Positions 43,701-55,435 of a stretch of DNA of 64,000 nucleotides are shown in pieces. A model generated the notes under the pieces. It was given only the letters and a program-made list of their open reading frames with translations, ran no database searches and was not told where the DNA came from. The position numbers were made by a program, and so were the translations under genes. The DNA lies in assembly GCA_002245135.1 (NCBI GenBank), contig NGBS01001163.1, positions 297,867 through 361,866 on the forward strand, in the 5' to 3' direction. The stretch is from Proteromonas lacertae (lineage: Eukaryota > Sar > Bigyra > Opalinata > Proteromonadidae). Within the stretch, counting starts at the first letter, position 1; every line of letters begins with the position of its first letter.

Positions 43701-44760
43701 TTAATCATTTTTTCTATATTTATTTGTTTGGTATTGCTTATCATTAATATACATATGGTAAGATATTAAGTCATATGATTTAATTCTATGTATAACTGTC
43801 ACATTTTTGAAAATGACACACTTATTTGGTAGAATTGCATAACTAGATATACCTTTTATTCTTATATGTAATTTATACAATAACCATGATATATACTGAT
43901 CATCAATTCTTATTAGATTGGGATATTTTAATGATTCTTTGTATAATATTGTAGGTAAATCTGCACTAAAAACTGTAATAAACCCAGAATAAACATCTAT
44001 CCCATTCTTAGGAAACAAGGAGTTATAATAATCTGCAACTTTTTTTGTAGAGCTATACTTATAAGATGCATCGCTATTAACTCTTTTCCATCTGATTATT
44101 TCTGCGCCCCAAAATTGTTTTTTTAATTTTTCATTATATTTTAGCATGTTATGAAGTTGAAATAGATTAACATATGTATCAACATCTATTTTTGCAAAAT
44201 ATTTTGAATATGGACATAAATCATTCAAATATTTCATTGTATATATGCTAAATAATGATTCATTTGAAAATGATTCATATATATTAATCTGTAGCATATC
44301 ACCATATTTATTATTTTCCTCAATGAAGAATTTATTACATGCTATGCTTACCAATTCCTATTATATAACGAATTGTTATATACTGATTATTTACTCCCCA
44401 CGTTTTTCTTACTGCTAATCTTTCAACAGACTGCCTACATTCAGATATAATGTATATATAGAGAATGGTTGTTTTAGGACAAATATTATAACGCAAAAAT
44501 ACATAATTATATGGAAATGGTTCTGGAGAATCTTTACTAGAATAATTCATTTTTATAGACAAAGTATTCTTTGCAACTATGCATTTTTCTTTGCATCTAC
44601 TATATTTAAAACAACTATATATTGTTTTAATTAATTGAAGAGTTTGTTTAGACTTATCATTTTGAAAATAATATAAATAAAAGACAATAATATTTAATAA
44701 GAAAAAGATATAATAATAATAATATTTGATATATGATATAAAAATTAGTACAATTAAAAT
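43701..44760 (-). pseudogene. GT31-family enzyme, frame-disrupted
   Basis: The upstream part carries an anchor-like hydrophobic run (about 44690-44760, no clear ATG) and VERLAVRKTWGVNN. The downstream part (44354-43701) has YFAKIDVDTYVNLF, the GT31 DxD, YSGFITVFSADLP and RIDDQYISWLL. The frames differ by one near 44340. The apparent loss of both a start codon and the frame supports a pseudogene. Confidence 0.65.
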
Positions 44761-44925
44761 ATCAACAAAATCTTAGTGAATTATTACAATTTATATTACA
44801 AAATGAGAAATAATTTACTGATGTAAATAATAGTAAAATAATATTACAAAACTTAATAAAAGTATTCAAATTTTCAAATGTTATTATCATTTTATAATAT
44901 AATTTAATTGTAATAAAATTTAGAA

Positions 44926-46490
44926 ATGATATCCAAGAGGTTAGAGGAATTGCAGTTCTTTTTGTCTTTGTATATCATTTATTCCCAACAGCAGCTCCGG
45001 GTGGGTATATAGGAGTTGATATATTTTTTGTAATATCAGGATTCATAATTACTAGAACATTAATAAGTTCACAAAATAGAAGATATAAAATAATTTACTT
45101 TTACGCTAAAAGAATTAAAAGGTTAATTCCTTCAAGTTATATATGCCTTGTCTTCTACTATATTTACCATCCTACAATTAAAAAGCAGTCATTACATGAG
45201 ACACAACATTATTATGATATAATATCAGCCATTCTATGTTACTCAAATATAAGATTTGATAAAGTTACTAAGAGCTATTTTCAAAGCCAATATAATTCAA
45301 TAATTTTAAATTACTGGTCCTTATCTTTAGAAGAGCAATTTTATGCAATATACCCCATACTATTCTATTACTCTTATTTTCATTCTTTAATAATATCAAT
45401 ACTATTTCTATTAAGTTATGTAAATTGTATATTAAAGACATATAAAAATGATTGTTCTGCATATTATATGATATATAATAGATGTTGGGAATTATTATTA
45501 GGATGTATAACTGTCAAATTAACCTACATAATCCACATAAACTCAATAATCATTTTATGTTGCATTATATTATCTTCGTATGTTATTGGAATTTATAACT
45601 TCTTAAAATTTCCTGGCTTTATTGCATTGCTACCTGATGTACTTACTTCCCTTATTATTCAAAATAGTTCTGTACTATTTAATAGTAATACATTAATTAT
45701 GTTGGGAAATATTTCATATATTATTTACTTGTTTCATTATCCAATAATACAGAATAATCATAACTTTATCTTTATTATCATAAAGATTCTATTAGTTTCT
45801 GAAGTTATATATTTTTATTTAGAAGTTCCAATAAAGCATTCTAAACAAATCATATTTATTTGTATAATTAGCAGTGTTTTATCACTTGTGCTAATATTTA
45901 GTGTTTATATCTCAATCACGAAAAATATAAAATATAATGATTTAATTATGTATAATGAGAATTACTATTGTAGTTTAAAATGTTATTGTTCAAATCAATT
46001 AATAGAATTTACAAAGTATTCAGTTCTGTTATTAGGTGATTCACATCTTTTTCAATACTTATCAATGATTAATACATTATTAAATAGATATAATATAGAT
46101 AAAATTTTGATATTGCAATCGTTGATTATCAATATTGAAAAGAATTATTTACAAATTACAAAATTATTCTTAAGTCTAAAACATATATTGTTGTGTATAA
46201 TGTCTTATTATGTTGACTATAAGTTTCTATATATCAATAAATATAAATTCGAAATAGCATTCGTATACATGATTAAACAAATTACTAGAATGGTGAATGG
46301 ATTAGTGATAATGCAAGATAATCCACATAGAATATGTGTATATAATACTACATGTAGACAATATTTACTACCTATAATATATCACAAAAAGATTACTTAC
46401 ATAACTATTTTTAACTTGTATTATAAAGGTTTAAATACATGTATTGAAAATATATATTCTACAATTATTTTTCGGATATGCACCACTTAA
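44926..46490 (+). pseudogene. OafA-type acyltransferase paralogue, no start codon, truncated
   Basis: An unbroken frame matches the 34768-36519 enzyme: FRNDIQEVRGIAVLFVFVYH, GGYIGVDIFFVISGFII, RIKRLIP, LNYWSLSLEEQFYAIYP, then an SGNH start LLGDSHLFQY. The position aligned with the intact gene's ATG reads ATA, and no other ATG precedes the first catalytic motif. The C-terminus is cut before the SGNH Asp-x-x-His, at the same place where the opposing FkbM gene is cut. It may be recombined and inactive. Confidence 0.75.
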
Positions 46491-47045
46491 ATGAACAGTA
46501 TATATGCAAATCAAGAATGATATACAAAATGCTTGAATTTGTAATTCATTAATTAATTTATCCTCTTCTTTTTTACCTAAACCAACTGTATATAGAGTAA
46601 TATTATTTAACCATTGAGCATTATATATTAGAGATTTTGTAAATATATGTAAATTATTAGGAATTGGTTCTATGGATATTGTTCTTATTCCATTATCCAA
46701 CATACCAAATGAGCATATTCCTATGTTTGCTCCAGCGTCCATATAGTAGTCATCCTTATTTAACCCAAGTAATAGATACCACAATTTTCTTATTTTAGGA
46801 CAATCATCCCAATCTCCATTTTGTTTTATTGAATTTGAAATAACATCATTTTCATTTCTTACATAAATATAAAATTGTGATTTATTCCTACTAATTTTGA
46901 CCAGTGATAATTTTTTATTACATTCAGGATATTTGATGTGTTTGCGGTCCCATACATACTGTTTAGTATTATGATAAGATATATAATTAGTATAATATAT
47001 AGTAATGATAAATAAAATTAATATGATGATAAACACTTTGTTCAT
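46431..47045 (-). pseudogene. FkbM-family methyltransferase, 3'-truncated
   Basis: 204 residues: signal anchor, then DDYYMDAGANIGICSFG (SAM motif I) and TISIEPIPNNLHIF, typical of FkbM. The protein stops being FkbM-like near ELQIQAF (about 46530) and lacks the downstream FLKIDVEG region seen at 43390. Its tail overlaps the truncated acyltransferase on the other strand by 60 bases, so both were cut by one rearrangement. Confidence 0.7.
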
Positions 47046-48345
47046 ACTAAATCCTTTGATCCTTATATAGTATATAAATATAACCCTGATATCTCATCAC
47101 AAGTTAATGGTGATTAGTCATGGCTATAACAATTTACTACAAAGTGCATTATCAATACACTTCCGAATAGATATAATGGTTCAAATATTATTAGGTGGAA
47201 CAACATGGAGGAATAGATATTCTGACTTAATGGAGAGGTGGTCAGACAAATAAGATATGAGTGAGTTAATACCCTTAGTAAGGATGAGTTTAAGATTAAG
47301 GTAAATTCATAGACTTTATATAATAGCAAGTTTATTTTACTATAATAGTAATACCTAAAATATGCTTGATGTAACTCGTCCAATTTGTTTTATTCTATTT
47401 TGTCGTTTTTTAATTGGGTTTATCAACTATTTTCGAAGAAAAAATATGTAATTTACATAATAAAAGGTATACAAAAAATAATAGATAAATATTTGATTAA
47501 TAAAATTAAAAAAAGTGTCAAACAAGCCTTCAAATCATTTACTATTATATTTGAATTTTTAAAACAGTATTCTAAAAAAAATTTGATACACTTAGTATTT
47601 TTATCGATGTTATGTTCATAACACTAGTTGTTGAGTTATTAATAGTTGTTCACAACAAAAGAGAACTCAATTTGTTGCATCCTAAAAAATATGACAATTT
47701 ATATTTTTTAATCTTTCTTTTCTTCTGTTATAGTCATTCAATTTACTTATAAATGTTATAAGATTATTAAATTCAATAATATCTACAAATAATGATAAAT
47801 ATATTCTTCATGGATGGTATTATATTTTTATGATTTTCATATATCCTTTACAAAGCAATAGAATATATAGAAAATGAGATAATTGTATGAAATTTATCCA
47901 TAATACTAGTTATATTGCGTTTATCCTTCTTACATAAGAAAGTTTTAGAAAAATAGTATAAATTTATATGTATTAGTTGTTATATTTTTACTACTATACA
48001 CACATATTTATATATCCTAAATATTACACAAAAATAAGTCTAATACATATTATAGTTATTATATTAAAAAATAAAAGTTGATGCAACAAAAAAAGAGGTG
48101 TATGAATTTGCTTTTTTCTATTTTTTACGACAAGCAGTCAATATTGTTAGTCAGTTATTATATATATTATACAGCAAGTATTATACTATATATAGTTGTT
48201 ATTATAATTAAAAGAATATGTAAAACAAAGAAAATATAAATGATTTAAAAATAGTACTCGACGCAACATATTTTGGATTCTACTATTATAGTATATGAAT
48301 TTATTTTTACATTAGTTAGTTTAATAACATAAAAGTATAGAGAAT
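47046..48345. other. AT-rich spacer within the cluster
   Basis: No supportable gene; a short Lys-rich frame at 47385-47621 is probably chance. TGTTGCATCC near 47671 and GATGCAACAA near 48079 are weak inverted matches. It may separate two sub-clusters. Confidence 0.35.
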
Positions 48346-49062
48346 ATGAAATACATTTTTATTTTTGTTATTCTTATATTCAATATATTAAATTACTATA
48401 ATGCTATCAATATAGTTGTTGTTATAAGTTCTTGTACAAAAAATAATAGAACTAATTTAAATATATCTTTAATACCTTATAAGGTTATAATCCTAAGGTG
48501 TAACAAGACTACAAATGCAATTGATTCAAGAGAAGCTGGTTTGATGTTGGATTTTATAATAGAATCTTACACTGATAAACGAAGATTTAAATACATATTC
48601 GTTCATGACCATATTAAATCGTGGCACAATAAAATAAATATATATGATAGGTTAAAATATTTAAAGAAAATTAATTATTTAGAAAAAGTCACTTTTAGTG
48701 GAATATTTTGCTTATATATAGCATTCGGAAGAAGTAAAAAGCTTCAAAAAATATTTAATCGCACTTATGAAATAGATAAATATATGAGAAATAATAGATT
48801 TACATATCTGACATTATATCAATTATATAAAAATAAGTATTTCTTTCCCTGTTGTGCTACATTTGTTGTTGATACTACAAGAATAAAAAAACGACCTAAA
48901 ATATTTTACATAAATTTAAGGAAAGGAATAAAACATTATGTTAATAATATAGGAAATAATGATTTATCAGCAGTTTATATGGAATATTTGTGGAGTATTA
49001 TTTTTGGAATCAATAACATTCCTAGACCTCCAGATTGTAAAACATCTGATTTATATTTTTAA
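48346..49062 (+). CDS. Secreted DUF3431-like protein
   Basis: This 238-residue protein has an N-terminal signal or anchor. INIVVVISSCTK, SREAGLMLDFIIESY, YIFVHDHIKSWHN, and FPCCATFVVDTTRI...RP resemble the DUF3431 family (YxVFLHxH...WH and CCAxFxV patterns). DUF3431 proteins often neighbour glycosyltransferases but have no proven reaction. It is intact. Confidence 0.6.
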   Translation: MKYIFIFVILIFNILNYYNAINIVVVISSCTKNNRTNLNISLIPYKVIILRCNKTTNAIDSREAGLMLDFIIESYTDKRRFKYIFVHDHIKSWHNKINIYDRLKYLKKINYLEKVTFSGIFCLYIAFGRSKKLQKIFNRTYEIDKYMRNNRFTYLTLYQLYKNKYFFPCCATFVVDTTRIKKRPKIFYINLRKGIKHYVNNIGNNDLSAVYMEYLWSIIFGINNIPRPPDCKTSDLYF

Positions 49063-49110
49063 TACTCAAAAGATTACATTTGTGATTAAATAATGATTAA
49101 TGAAAGAGAA

Positions 49111-50134
49111 TTATATGTAATATGCATTTAATAAAATTTCAATAGGATACAATCCATGAATGAATAATTTATTTTTTAAAGCAGATAGATTATGCTTTGG
49201 TTTATAAGTAATTTCTGATATTTTAGATATATCTAAATATTGTAAATTACAATACTTCATAATAAATCCAACCAAAACATCCTCAATCCAAATTATATTA
49301 TTTGTAGTAGTTATAAATGTATTTATGCAGTTTACTGCAGATGATCTAAAGAGAAATCCTGGTCCAGAGGGGTAAGAAGGTACTTTCATATATAATAGTG
49401 ATTTGTTTTCGCAGTTTACTGACCATCTGCTTTTAATGAAGCATTTCAATTTTGGATGCTTATTAATTGCCCCTATAACTGTTACGTTTTTATTACATTT
49501 GTTAATTAAGTCAAATACCATACTAATATTAAAGTATGTATCATCATCAAGCTTCATAAACCATTCATATTTGCAATGATTATATGTATATAAAGCAAGA
49601 CATAATTAGTGAACAATTGTAATATGAATTATGTACATTAAATGTAATAATGTCATTATATTTCTCAACTTCTTTTCTAAGTTTTCTATTAGTCCTTTCA
49701 TTATATGAAAATCCAGTTATAAAAATATATTTAATTTTCTTTATTCCAATAACTAATCTTCTCATAATCATTCTTTCATATAAAAATTCAGGTCTTGTGA
49801 GTATTCCTATTAATAATAATTCATTTGAACATTCAATTTTGTTATAAGAATAACAATAAAACAACATGTTCGATCCTATATAAGATTTGTGTGGTGTAAC
49901 AGCTATTGTAGGTTTTTTATAATTAATTCTTTTCCTTCCGCAAGATAAATCTTCAAAATACTTTACACATTTTAAATATATGATAATATCTTTATCTATA
50001 GTAATATTTGTTTTTGTAAAATCATCAATATATGATTTAATATCATTATTTATATAGTATAAATAATTAATAACAAATATAGTTATTCCAAATATTAATA
50101 AATTAATATTTTTAGCATGATATATATTTTGCAT
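49111..50134 (-). pseudogene. GT31-family enzyme with one frame change
   Basis: The N-terminal part (50134-49580) has an anchor, YERMIMRRLVIG, IKYIFITGFSYNERTNRKLR and DIITFNVHNSYYNCSL. The C-terminal part (49557-49111) has WFMKLDDDTYFN (GT31 DDD), YPSGPGFLFRSSAV and WIEDVLVG. One frame change near 49600 separates them; sequence on either side stays GT31-like without a gap. The gene is a recent pseudogene or has a sequencing indel. Confidence 0.7.
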
Positions 50135-50163
50135 AAATTGATGTATTTGATTAGTTATAACTA

Positions 50164-51030
50164 ATGATAGTTAAAACTGTTAATATTTGTTTTTTAATCA
50201 TAATAACTATATATATAACTTTGAATGTTAATTATACATCATTTGATTGTCCTATGCTTTATAAAGTGTTTGTAACTGGATCATCATCTAACCATTTTCA
50301 TTTATTAATACTGATGATATATAGATTATATATTGTTGAAAATAATATATGCTTAGTTATATGGAATTTAGGTCTATCAGCTAAACAGAAAAAAGAGTTA
50401 TTAGCAGCTGAAAAATATGTTATACGAACAGGAAAATCTATAAAAATATTCAATTACTTATTTAATTATAGTAACTATCCTCCTCATTTTAACATAAATA
50501 AAAACAGTGGATATTACGCTTGGAAGCCTATTATTATATACACAACCTATAAGATATTTAAAAAAAATATTCTATGGTTAGATGCAGGATGTTTTGTAAA
50601 AAATAAATTGGACTATGAATATAATGAGATTGTAAGAAATGAAGTTTGGTCAATTAGTTCAGGAACTACTATAAAGAGATATACTCATATTAATTTATTA
50701 AATTTATTAGATGTTAAAATAAATTTGTATAATAAAACCATGTGTGCAGGTGGAGTTATTGGATTGTATTATCCATCAACAACTGTTGATTATATAATGA
50801 ACATGTGGTCATCATGTGCTTATATAAGGAAATGCATATCACCAAATGGTGCAAATCTTAAAAACCACAGAAATGATCAGAGTGTTATTTCTATACTACT
50901 ATATCAAAATAATTTCAGCTGTGATAAAGTAAAAGGCATGAATTTTGATACTCATTTTGATTCTCATTATAAACAATACAACAACAAAAGATACCATGAA
51001 TACATATCTATTATAGAAAAACTATCATAA
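50164..51030 (+). CDS. DUF1647-like putative glycosyltransferase
   Basis: This 288-residue protein has an N-terminal anchor. VFVTGSSSNHFHLLILMIYR, VIWNLGLSAKQ, GYYAWKPIIIYTTYK, NILWLDAGCFVKN and NDQSVISILLYQN correspond to the DUF1647 pattern, linked in databases to sugar transfer. It is intact and starts 29 bases from the divergent GT31-like gene, so the two may share a promoter. Confidence 0.65.
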   Translation: MIVKTVNICFLIIITIYITLNVNYTSFDCPMLYKVFVTGSSSNHFHLLILMIYRLYIVENNICLVIWNLGLSAKQKKELLAAEKYVIRTGKSIKIFNYLFNYSNYPPHFNINKNSGYYAWKPIIIYTTYKIFKKNILWLDAGCFVKNKLDYEYNEIVRNEVWSISSGTTIKRYTHINLLNLLDVKINLYNKTMCAGGVIGLYYPSTTVDYIMNMWSSCAYIRKCISPNGANLKNHRNDQSVISILLYQNNFSCDKVKGMNFDTHFDSHYKQYNNKRYHEYISIIEKLS

Positions 51031-51061
51031 TTATATGTTTTTAAAATCTAATAAATTTAAA

Positions 51062-52083
51062 TTACAGTTTAATATTTCTATTGACATAGTTACAGATTTT
51101 ACAATAGCTGAATGAGTATTTATAATTGAATCTATTAAACCATTCTTGTGATATATTTCTATGCCAAATCAGATGAGGTTCAAGCAATGTAGGTTGTACA
51201 ATCAATTTATTAATATAATTAGTCAAATTTTTTAATGTTTCAAATTTGTTAAAATTAATAATAGCTAGAGGATGTGGAAGAAATTTATCAATTGTCTTTG
51301 GTCCGAAATATATCGGAATACAACCTGCCAACAAACAATCAGTTAGTTTCTCAGTTACATAATCATTATTTATATCAGGAGCTTCGAATTTACTACCTTT
51401 TTTCCATGTTATAACAGAATTTTCTATAGCTATACAGAATTTATATTGTTTTAGAAGTTGTATTTTATTTTTCTAGAAATTGATTTAGGCCACTTTTTGT
51501 TATTTAAGTCATTACCATAAGAATCTATAGATAAGTATTTCATAAGTTTTTGAACAACATATTGTCTATTGTAATAGTGAACTTTTTGGATATACACTAT
51601 ATCTTTTCGTTTTAAAAAATCATTTAAACTTCTAAAATTTTCTTTTGATCTTCTAATAAAATCTATAAAGTCAAAGGTTGAATATATTGGATAGGATAAA
51701 TGCCACTTATTGTTAAATAATCTGTAATCCACTGCTAAATGATAATACTTATTAATGCCATTTCCTATATCTTTCATAAAATTTACTTGGCTTAATTTTT
51801 CTGTTGTCATAACAATGTTATATGAATTATTATTCTTTATAGGAAATATTCTATTGCCATTGTATATTATAGCATCATATATTTTGTTTGTATAATTTAT
51901 AAAATTGCATGTGTATGTAGCAGACAGTGATTTGCAAATTATTGATTTTTCAGGAAGTTTATAGTAGTTCTTAAATGAATTTCCAATTAAAATATTAATA
52001 TAATTAGAAATTCTATTATTATAAAATCTTTGGATCATCATAATCATTATGATAAAAAGGAATATAGTGTTTATCATTATCAT
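51062..52083 (-). pseudogene. GT10 fucosyltransferase-like gene with one frame change
   Basis: The N-terminal frame (52083-51451) has an anchor, NIVMTTEKLSQVNFM, NKWHLSYPIYSTFDFID and YLSIDSYGND. The C-terminal frame (about 51460-51062) has the alpha-1,3-fucosyltransferase signature FCIAIENS, DYVTEKLTDCLLAGCIPIYF and FGPKTIDKF. One frame change near 51460 splits them. GT10 adds alpha-1,3 fucose from GDP-fucose in the Golgi. Confidence 0.75.
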
Positions 52084-52212
52084 TTAAAATTATTGATATA
52101 TTATATAATGTTTAATTAGTTAATAATTGAATGCTTTATAAATATTATATATAAAAATATAAAATAGAGAGATATTGAGTAAAGAATAAAGTAAATAGAA
52201 TCTATTTGATTT

Positions 52213-53055
52213 TTACATGTTTTTATTACAATGAGAGTATATATAACTCATATTTCTATTACTTATTCCATGTACTGCTAAATATATCATGAAATCTTTA
52301 CAATTGTTAAATCTATTCTTCCTTTTATAATAACGATTTATTCTTTTTATTTTAATTCTATAGTCTTTTAAATATAATCCAAGTTGAATATCTTCTCGAT
52401 AGATTAAATATCTACTAGATAAATTCATAGTGCTTATAAAACTATTCCATCTTTTAAATTTAGGAAATATGTAGAAACTCCCAGCAACAAATTCTGGCAA
52501 TGTAATATATGTATAAATTGTATTTGGTATATAATTGGAATGATTTCTATTTCTGTTTGTTATCATTTCTGGATAATAATAACCATATATTATTAGTTTA
52601 AATTCTGTATATAAGTTAATAAAAAGAATAATTAATTGGAGATTTGGATATACATCGCTATCTACTTTAATAATAAAATCAAAATAATTACTTATTGTTT
52701 TTGTCCAATTGTATATTAACATTGTTGAAATGGTTAAATTAAAATAGCTATCTATAAATGAAAATTCAATTATATCACCTTCTTTATGGTTATAATGAAT
52801 GGAGCTCAATCCTGTATAAAATATTACTCTGATGTTTAATCTATTGTTGTATATTCCCCATGTATTTCTTATTATCATTCTTTTAATTAGATTACTACTA
52901 CATATAGGAACAAGTATTAAAACTTTGTAAAAATTTTTAACTTCAATATTTTCAATTATACTAAAATATGATGGTTGCAATACAATAAATTGTTGACTGA
53001 TATTTTTAGAATAACCTTGACAATGCATATCATTAAATAAAATATAACATATCAT
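52213..53055 (-). CDS. GT31-family glycosyltransferase
   Basis: A 280-residue type II protein: MIIRNTWGIYNN, VIFYTGLSS, DIIEFSFIDSYFNLTISTML, the DxD in FIIKVDSDVYPN, LPEFVAGSFYIF, and YREDIQLGLYL are GT31 motifs. It is intact. Confidence 0.8.
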   Translation of the reverse strand: MICYILFNDMHCQGYSKNISQQFIVLQPSYFSIIENIEVKNFYKVLILVPICSSNLIKRMIIRNTWGIYNNRLNIRVIFYTGLSSIHYNHKEGDIIEFSFIDSYFNLTISTMLIYNWTKTISNYFDFIIKVDSDVYPNLQLIILFINLYTEFKLIIYGYYYPEMITNRNRNHSNYIPNTIYTYITLPEFVAGSFYIFPKFKRWNSFISTMNLSSRYLIYREDIQLGLYLKDYRIKIKRINRYYKRKNRFNNCKDFMIYLAVHGISNRNMSYIYSHCNKNM

Positions 53056-53131
53056 ATATAGAAATATGCATAAATCAATACAATGATAATAATAATATTT
53101 AAGTATTTTAAAGAGATATTATTATTAATAA

Positions 53132-53929
53132 TTATATTATACAATTAAAATCTTTTATATAAAAACCTAATGGTTTTTTAAAAATAGCTACTTTATATCC
53201 TTTAACAACTATTCTGGAAATAAAATCTAAATCTTCAGTTGAATGAAGTGACTCATTAAATTTTATGAATTTCATTATGCTTCTTTTTAATGAAGGCCAA
53301 CCATTTGTTATAAAGAATCTATTAGATACATCACATTTATATATTCTATTATCAAATGAAAATGTATTTCTGCATCTCTCTTTAATTTCATTATATTGAT
53401 TTGTCACAGCATATTTGCTGTACAATCCTGATAAATTGTACCTATCTAATTGATTATAATATCTAGTTGATGGATGGAACATTATATCTATATTTCTGTT
53501 TTCATAAAATAGTTTGAGTATAATGTAAATTCTATATACTGACATAGTATCATCAACATCAAAAAATGATATGATTGAACAATGAGAATTAACAAACCCA
53601 ACATTCCTGTTTGAAGCTGCATTGTGTTTATTTTTTCTATATACAATAATTAATTCATTTGTACATTTTTTTAATTTTTCTGATTTATATAATATTTTGT
53701 CAAAAGTTCTGAATGAAATGCCTGAGATCACAAGAACTATTTCATGAGGTTTTACTACTGACCTACATACACTTCTTACTAGATTATAATAGCATCTGTT
53801 GTAATCTTCATATGTTGAAGGAATTATCAAAGACAAACAAAAAGGATAATCAGTTGTAATTTGTTTAATATATACTTTATTAAATAAATAATTAATTAAT
53901 AATAAAAATAAAATATAAAATGTATTTTT
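53132..53929 (-). CDS. GT2-like glycosyltransferase, start codon uncertain
   Basis: The open frame runs from a membrane-anchor-like stretch (about 53929: NTFYILFLLLINYL) into LSLIIPSTYEDYNRCYYNLV, HEIVLVISGIS, NAASNRNVGF, FFDVDDTMS (GT2 DxD) and STEDLDFISRIVVKG. No ATG precedes the first GT motif in this frame, and the next Met is after the catalytic region. Either the start codon has been lost, as in the acyltransferase paralogue, or a non-ATG start is used. Confidence 0.6.
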   Translation of the reverse strand, partial: KNTFYILFLLLINYLFNKVYIKQITTDYPFCLSLIIPSTYEDYNRCYYNLVRSVCRSVVKPHEIVLVISGISFRTFDKILYKSEKLKKCTNELIIVYRKNKHNAASNRNVGFVNSHCSIISFFDVDDTMSVYRIYIILKLFYENRNIDIMFHPSTRYYNQLDRYNLSGLYSKYAVTNQYNEIKERCRNTFSFDNRIYKCDVSNRFFITNGWPSLKRSIMKFIKFNESLHSTEDLDFISRIVVKGYKVAIFKKPLGFYIKDFNCII

Positions 53930-54358
53930 AATAATTATAATAATGTAGCTTCTATAAAACTAATAATAATGTCAAAAAATTATTGAATAGTATCAAACAA
54001 CACTAAATTTATATCACTATGCTTAATTTATTTTCATATCTCTTGATTTTAATTCTTGGTATTAAACTCATATAATCCATAATATAGCAATATATAACTA
54101 ATGCTTTTAAGATATTTTATTAACTAAGTCACGAAGAAAATAAAAAAGGAATAATAATAGCTGGTAATAGGAATCTAACCACTAATGATAGTATTTCAAT
54201 AGTTGGATAATAATTCAATTAGTAATTTTACTTCGTCAAATGCAACTCAGCATAGAATAACAATTCAGTCAGCGCTATTACTTAATGATTAATATTAGAA
54301 GTAATGTTACATATACTTAATGACAATTGGATCATCATTTTATATTTAAATAATATAT
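53930..54358. other. Divergent intergenic spacer
   Basis: About 430 AT-rich bases between a minus-strand and a plus-strand gene, so it probably holds promoters. No conserved motif is visible. Confidence 0.3.
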
Positions 54359-55435
54359 ATGGTGATTTTAGTTCTGCAAATATTTGTTATTCTTTTGTTA
54401 TATATGATTGTAAACATAAGTAATAATTATTTATTAATAATAATACCATCAGATGTATACTATTTACATATGATAAGAAACTTTTACATATCTAACATAC
54501 AAAAATATAATTTATCTAATAAATTTAGAGTAGTTGCATATACTTATGAGATGTTTTTAAAATGTAAAGAATATGGAGTTCCTGTTGAAAAGATGGATAA
54601 ACAAATAGAAGAAGATAATAATTCTTACAAAATTTCTTCATTTAATTTCATTAGAAAAACTAGATTAAAACATCCAATAATTCTTAAATACTTAAAACGC
54701 TATAAGTTCATATTATTTTTAGATGCAGATGTATTCTTTTTTGTTAATCCATTAAGATTATTAGAATTATTTAACAATCAAACCGATATAATGATGCCAT
54801 GCGATGATTCAGGTTGTTCTGTACTTAATTATGGTTTTCTTTTAATTAAAAGATCGAAAAAAACAATAAAATATATAAAGCAATTGATATTAATAGAAAA
54901 GAGATGCAAATCATATCAATGGAAAGATGGAGAACAAGGTATAGCCAATAGATATATGAAAAAAATATCATATTTAAGATTTCAAAAAATCAAAATTAAC
55001 ATATTTATGGATGGATTTAATTTCTTCAATTTATATTCGTTTGATATTAAAAATATATCATCTAATTTAATTGGATTTCATAATGATTTTACTATAGGTA
55101 TTGACTCAAAAATGTATAGACTTAAGGAATTAGGGCTATATTTTTTAAATGATGAACTTATGAAGAGGGAAAGAATGTATTTATACTATAATGGAACTAC
55201 AAGCCTAAACATTGTTCATACTATGAAAATATTATCAAATCTCATATATATATGTAAAATAGCAAATAGAATACTTGCATTACCAAAATTTGAATGTAAT
55301 AAATCAAGAAAATGTACATTTGTGGAGTTATTCAATATTGAATTTTTTAACAAATGCAAAATTGAATATATAGAAAATATATCTTTTATTACTATTCTGT
55401 CAAATATTCTTATAGAATTCTTAATCTATTCATAA
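54359..55435 (+). CDS. GT77-like nucleotide-sugar transferase
   Basis: This 358-residue type II protein has FILFLDADVFFFVNPL (D122, D124), NYGFLLIKRSKKTIK, WKDGEQGIANRYM (D190) and IGFHNDFTIGIDSKM, the GT77 layout of plant arabinosyl/xylosyl and algal transferases. It is intact and is the last gene of the cluster. Confidence 0.75.
   Translation: MVILVLQIFVILLLYMIVNISNNYLLIIIPSDVYYLHMIRNFYISNIQKYNLSNKFRVVAYTYEMFLKCKEYGVPVEKMDKQIEEDNNSYKISSFNFIRKTRLKHPIILKYLKRYKFILFLDADVFFFVNPLRLLELFNNQTDIMMPCDDSGCSVLNYGFLLIKRSKKTIKYIKQLILIEKRCKSYQWKDGEQGIANRYMKKISYLRFQKIKINIFMDGFNFFNLYSFDIKNISSNLIGFHNDFTIGIDSKMYRLKELGLYFLNDELMKRERMYLYYNGTTSLNIVHTMKILSNLIYICKIANRILALPKFECNKSRKCTFVELFNIEFFNKCKIEYIENISFITILSNILIEFLIYS

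Noticed and set aside
47385-47621. Lys/Phe-rich 78-codon frame
   Set aside because: Low-complexity AT-rich composition and no recognisable motif; probably chance.
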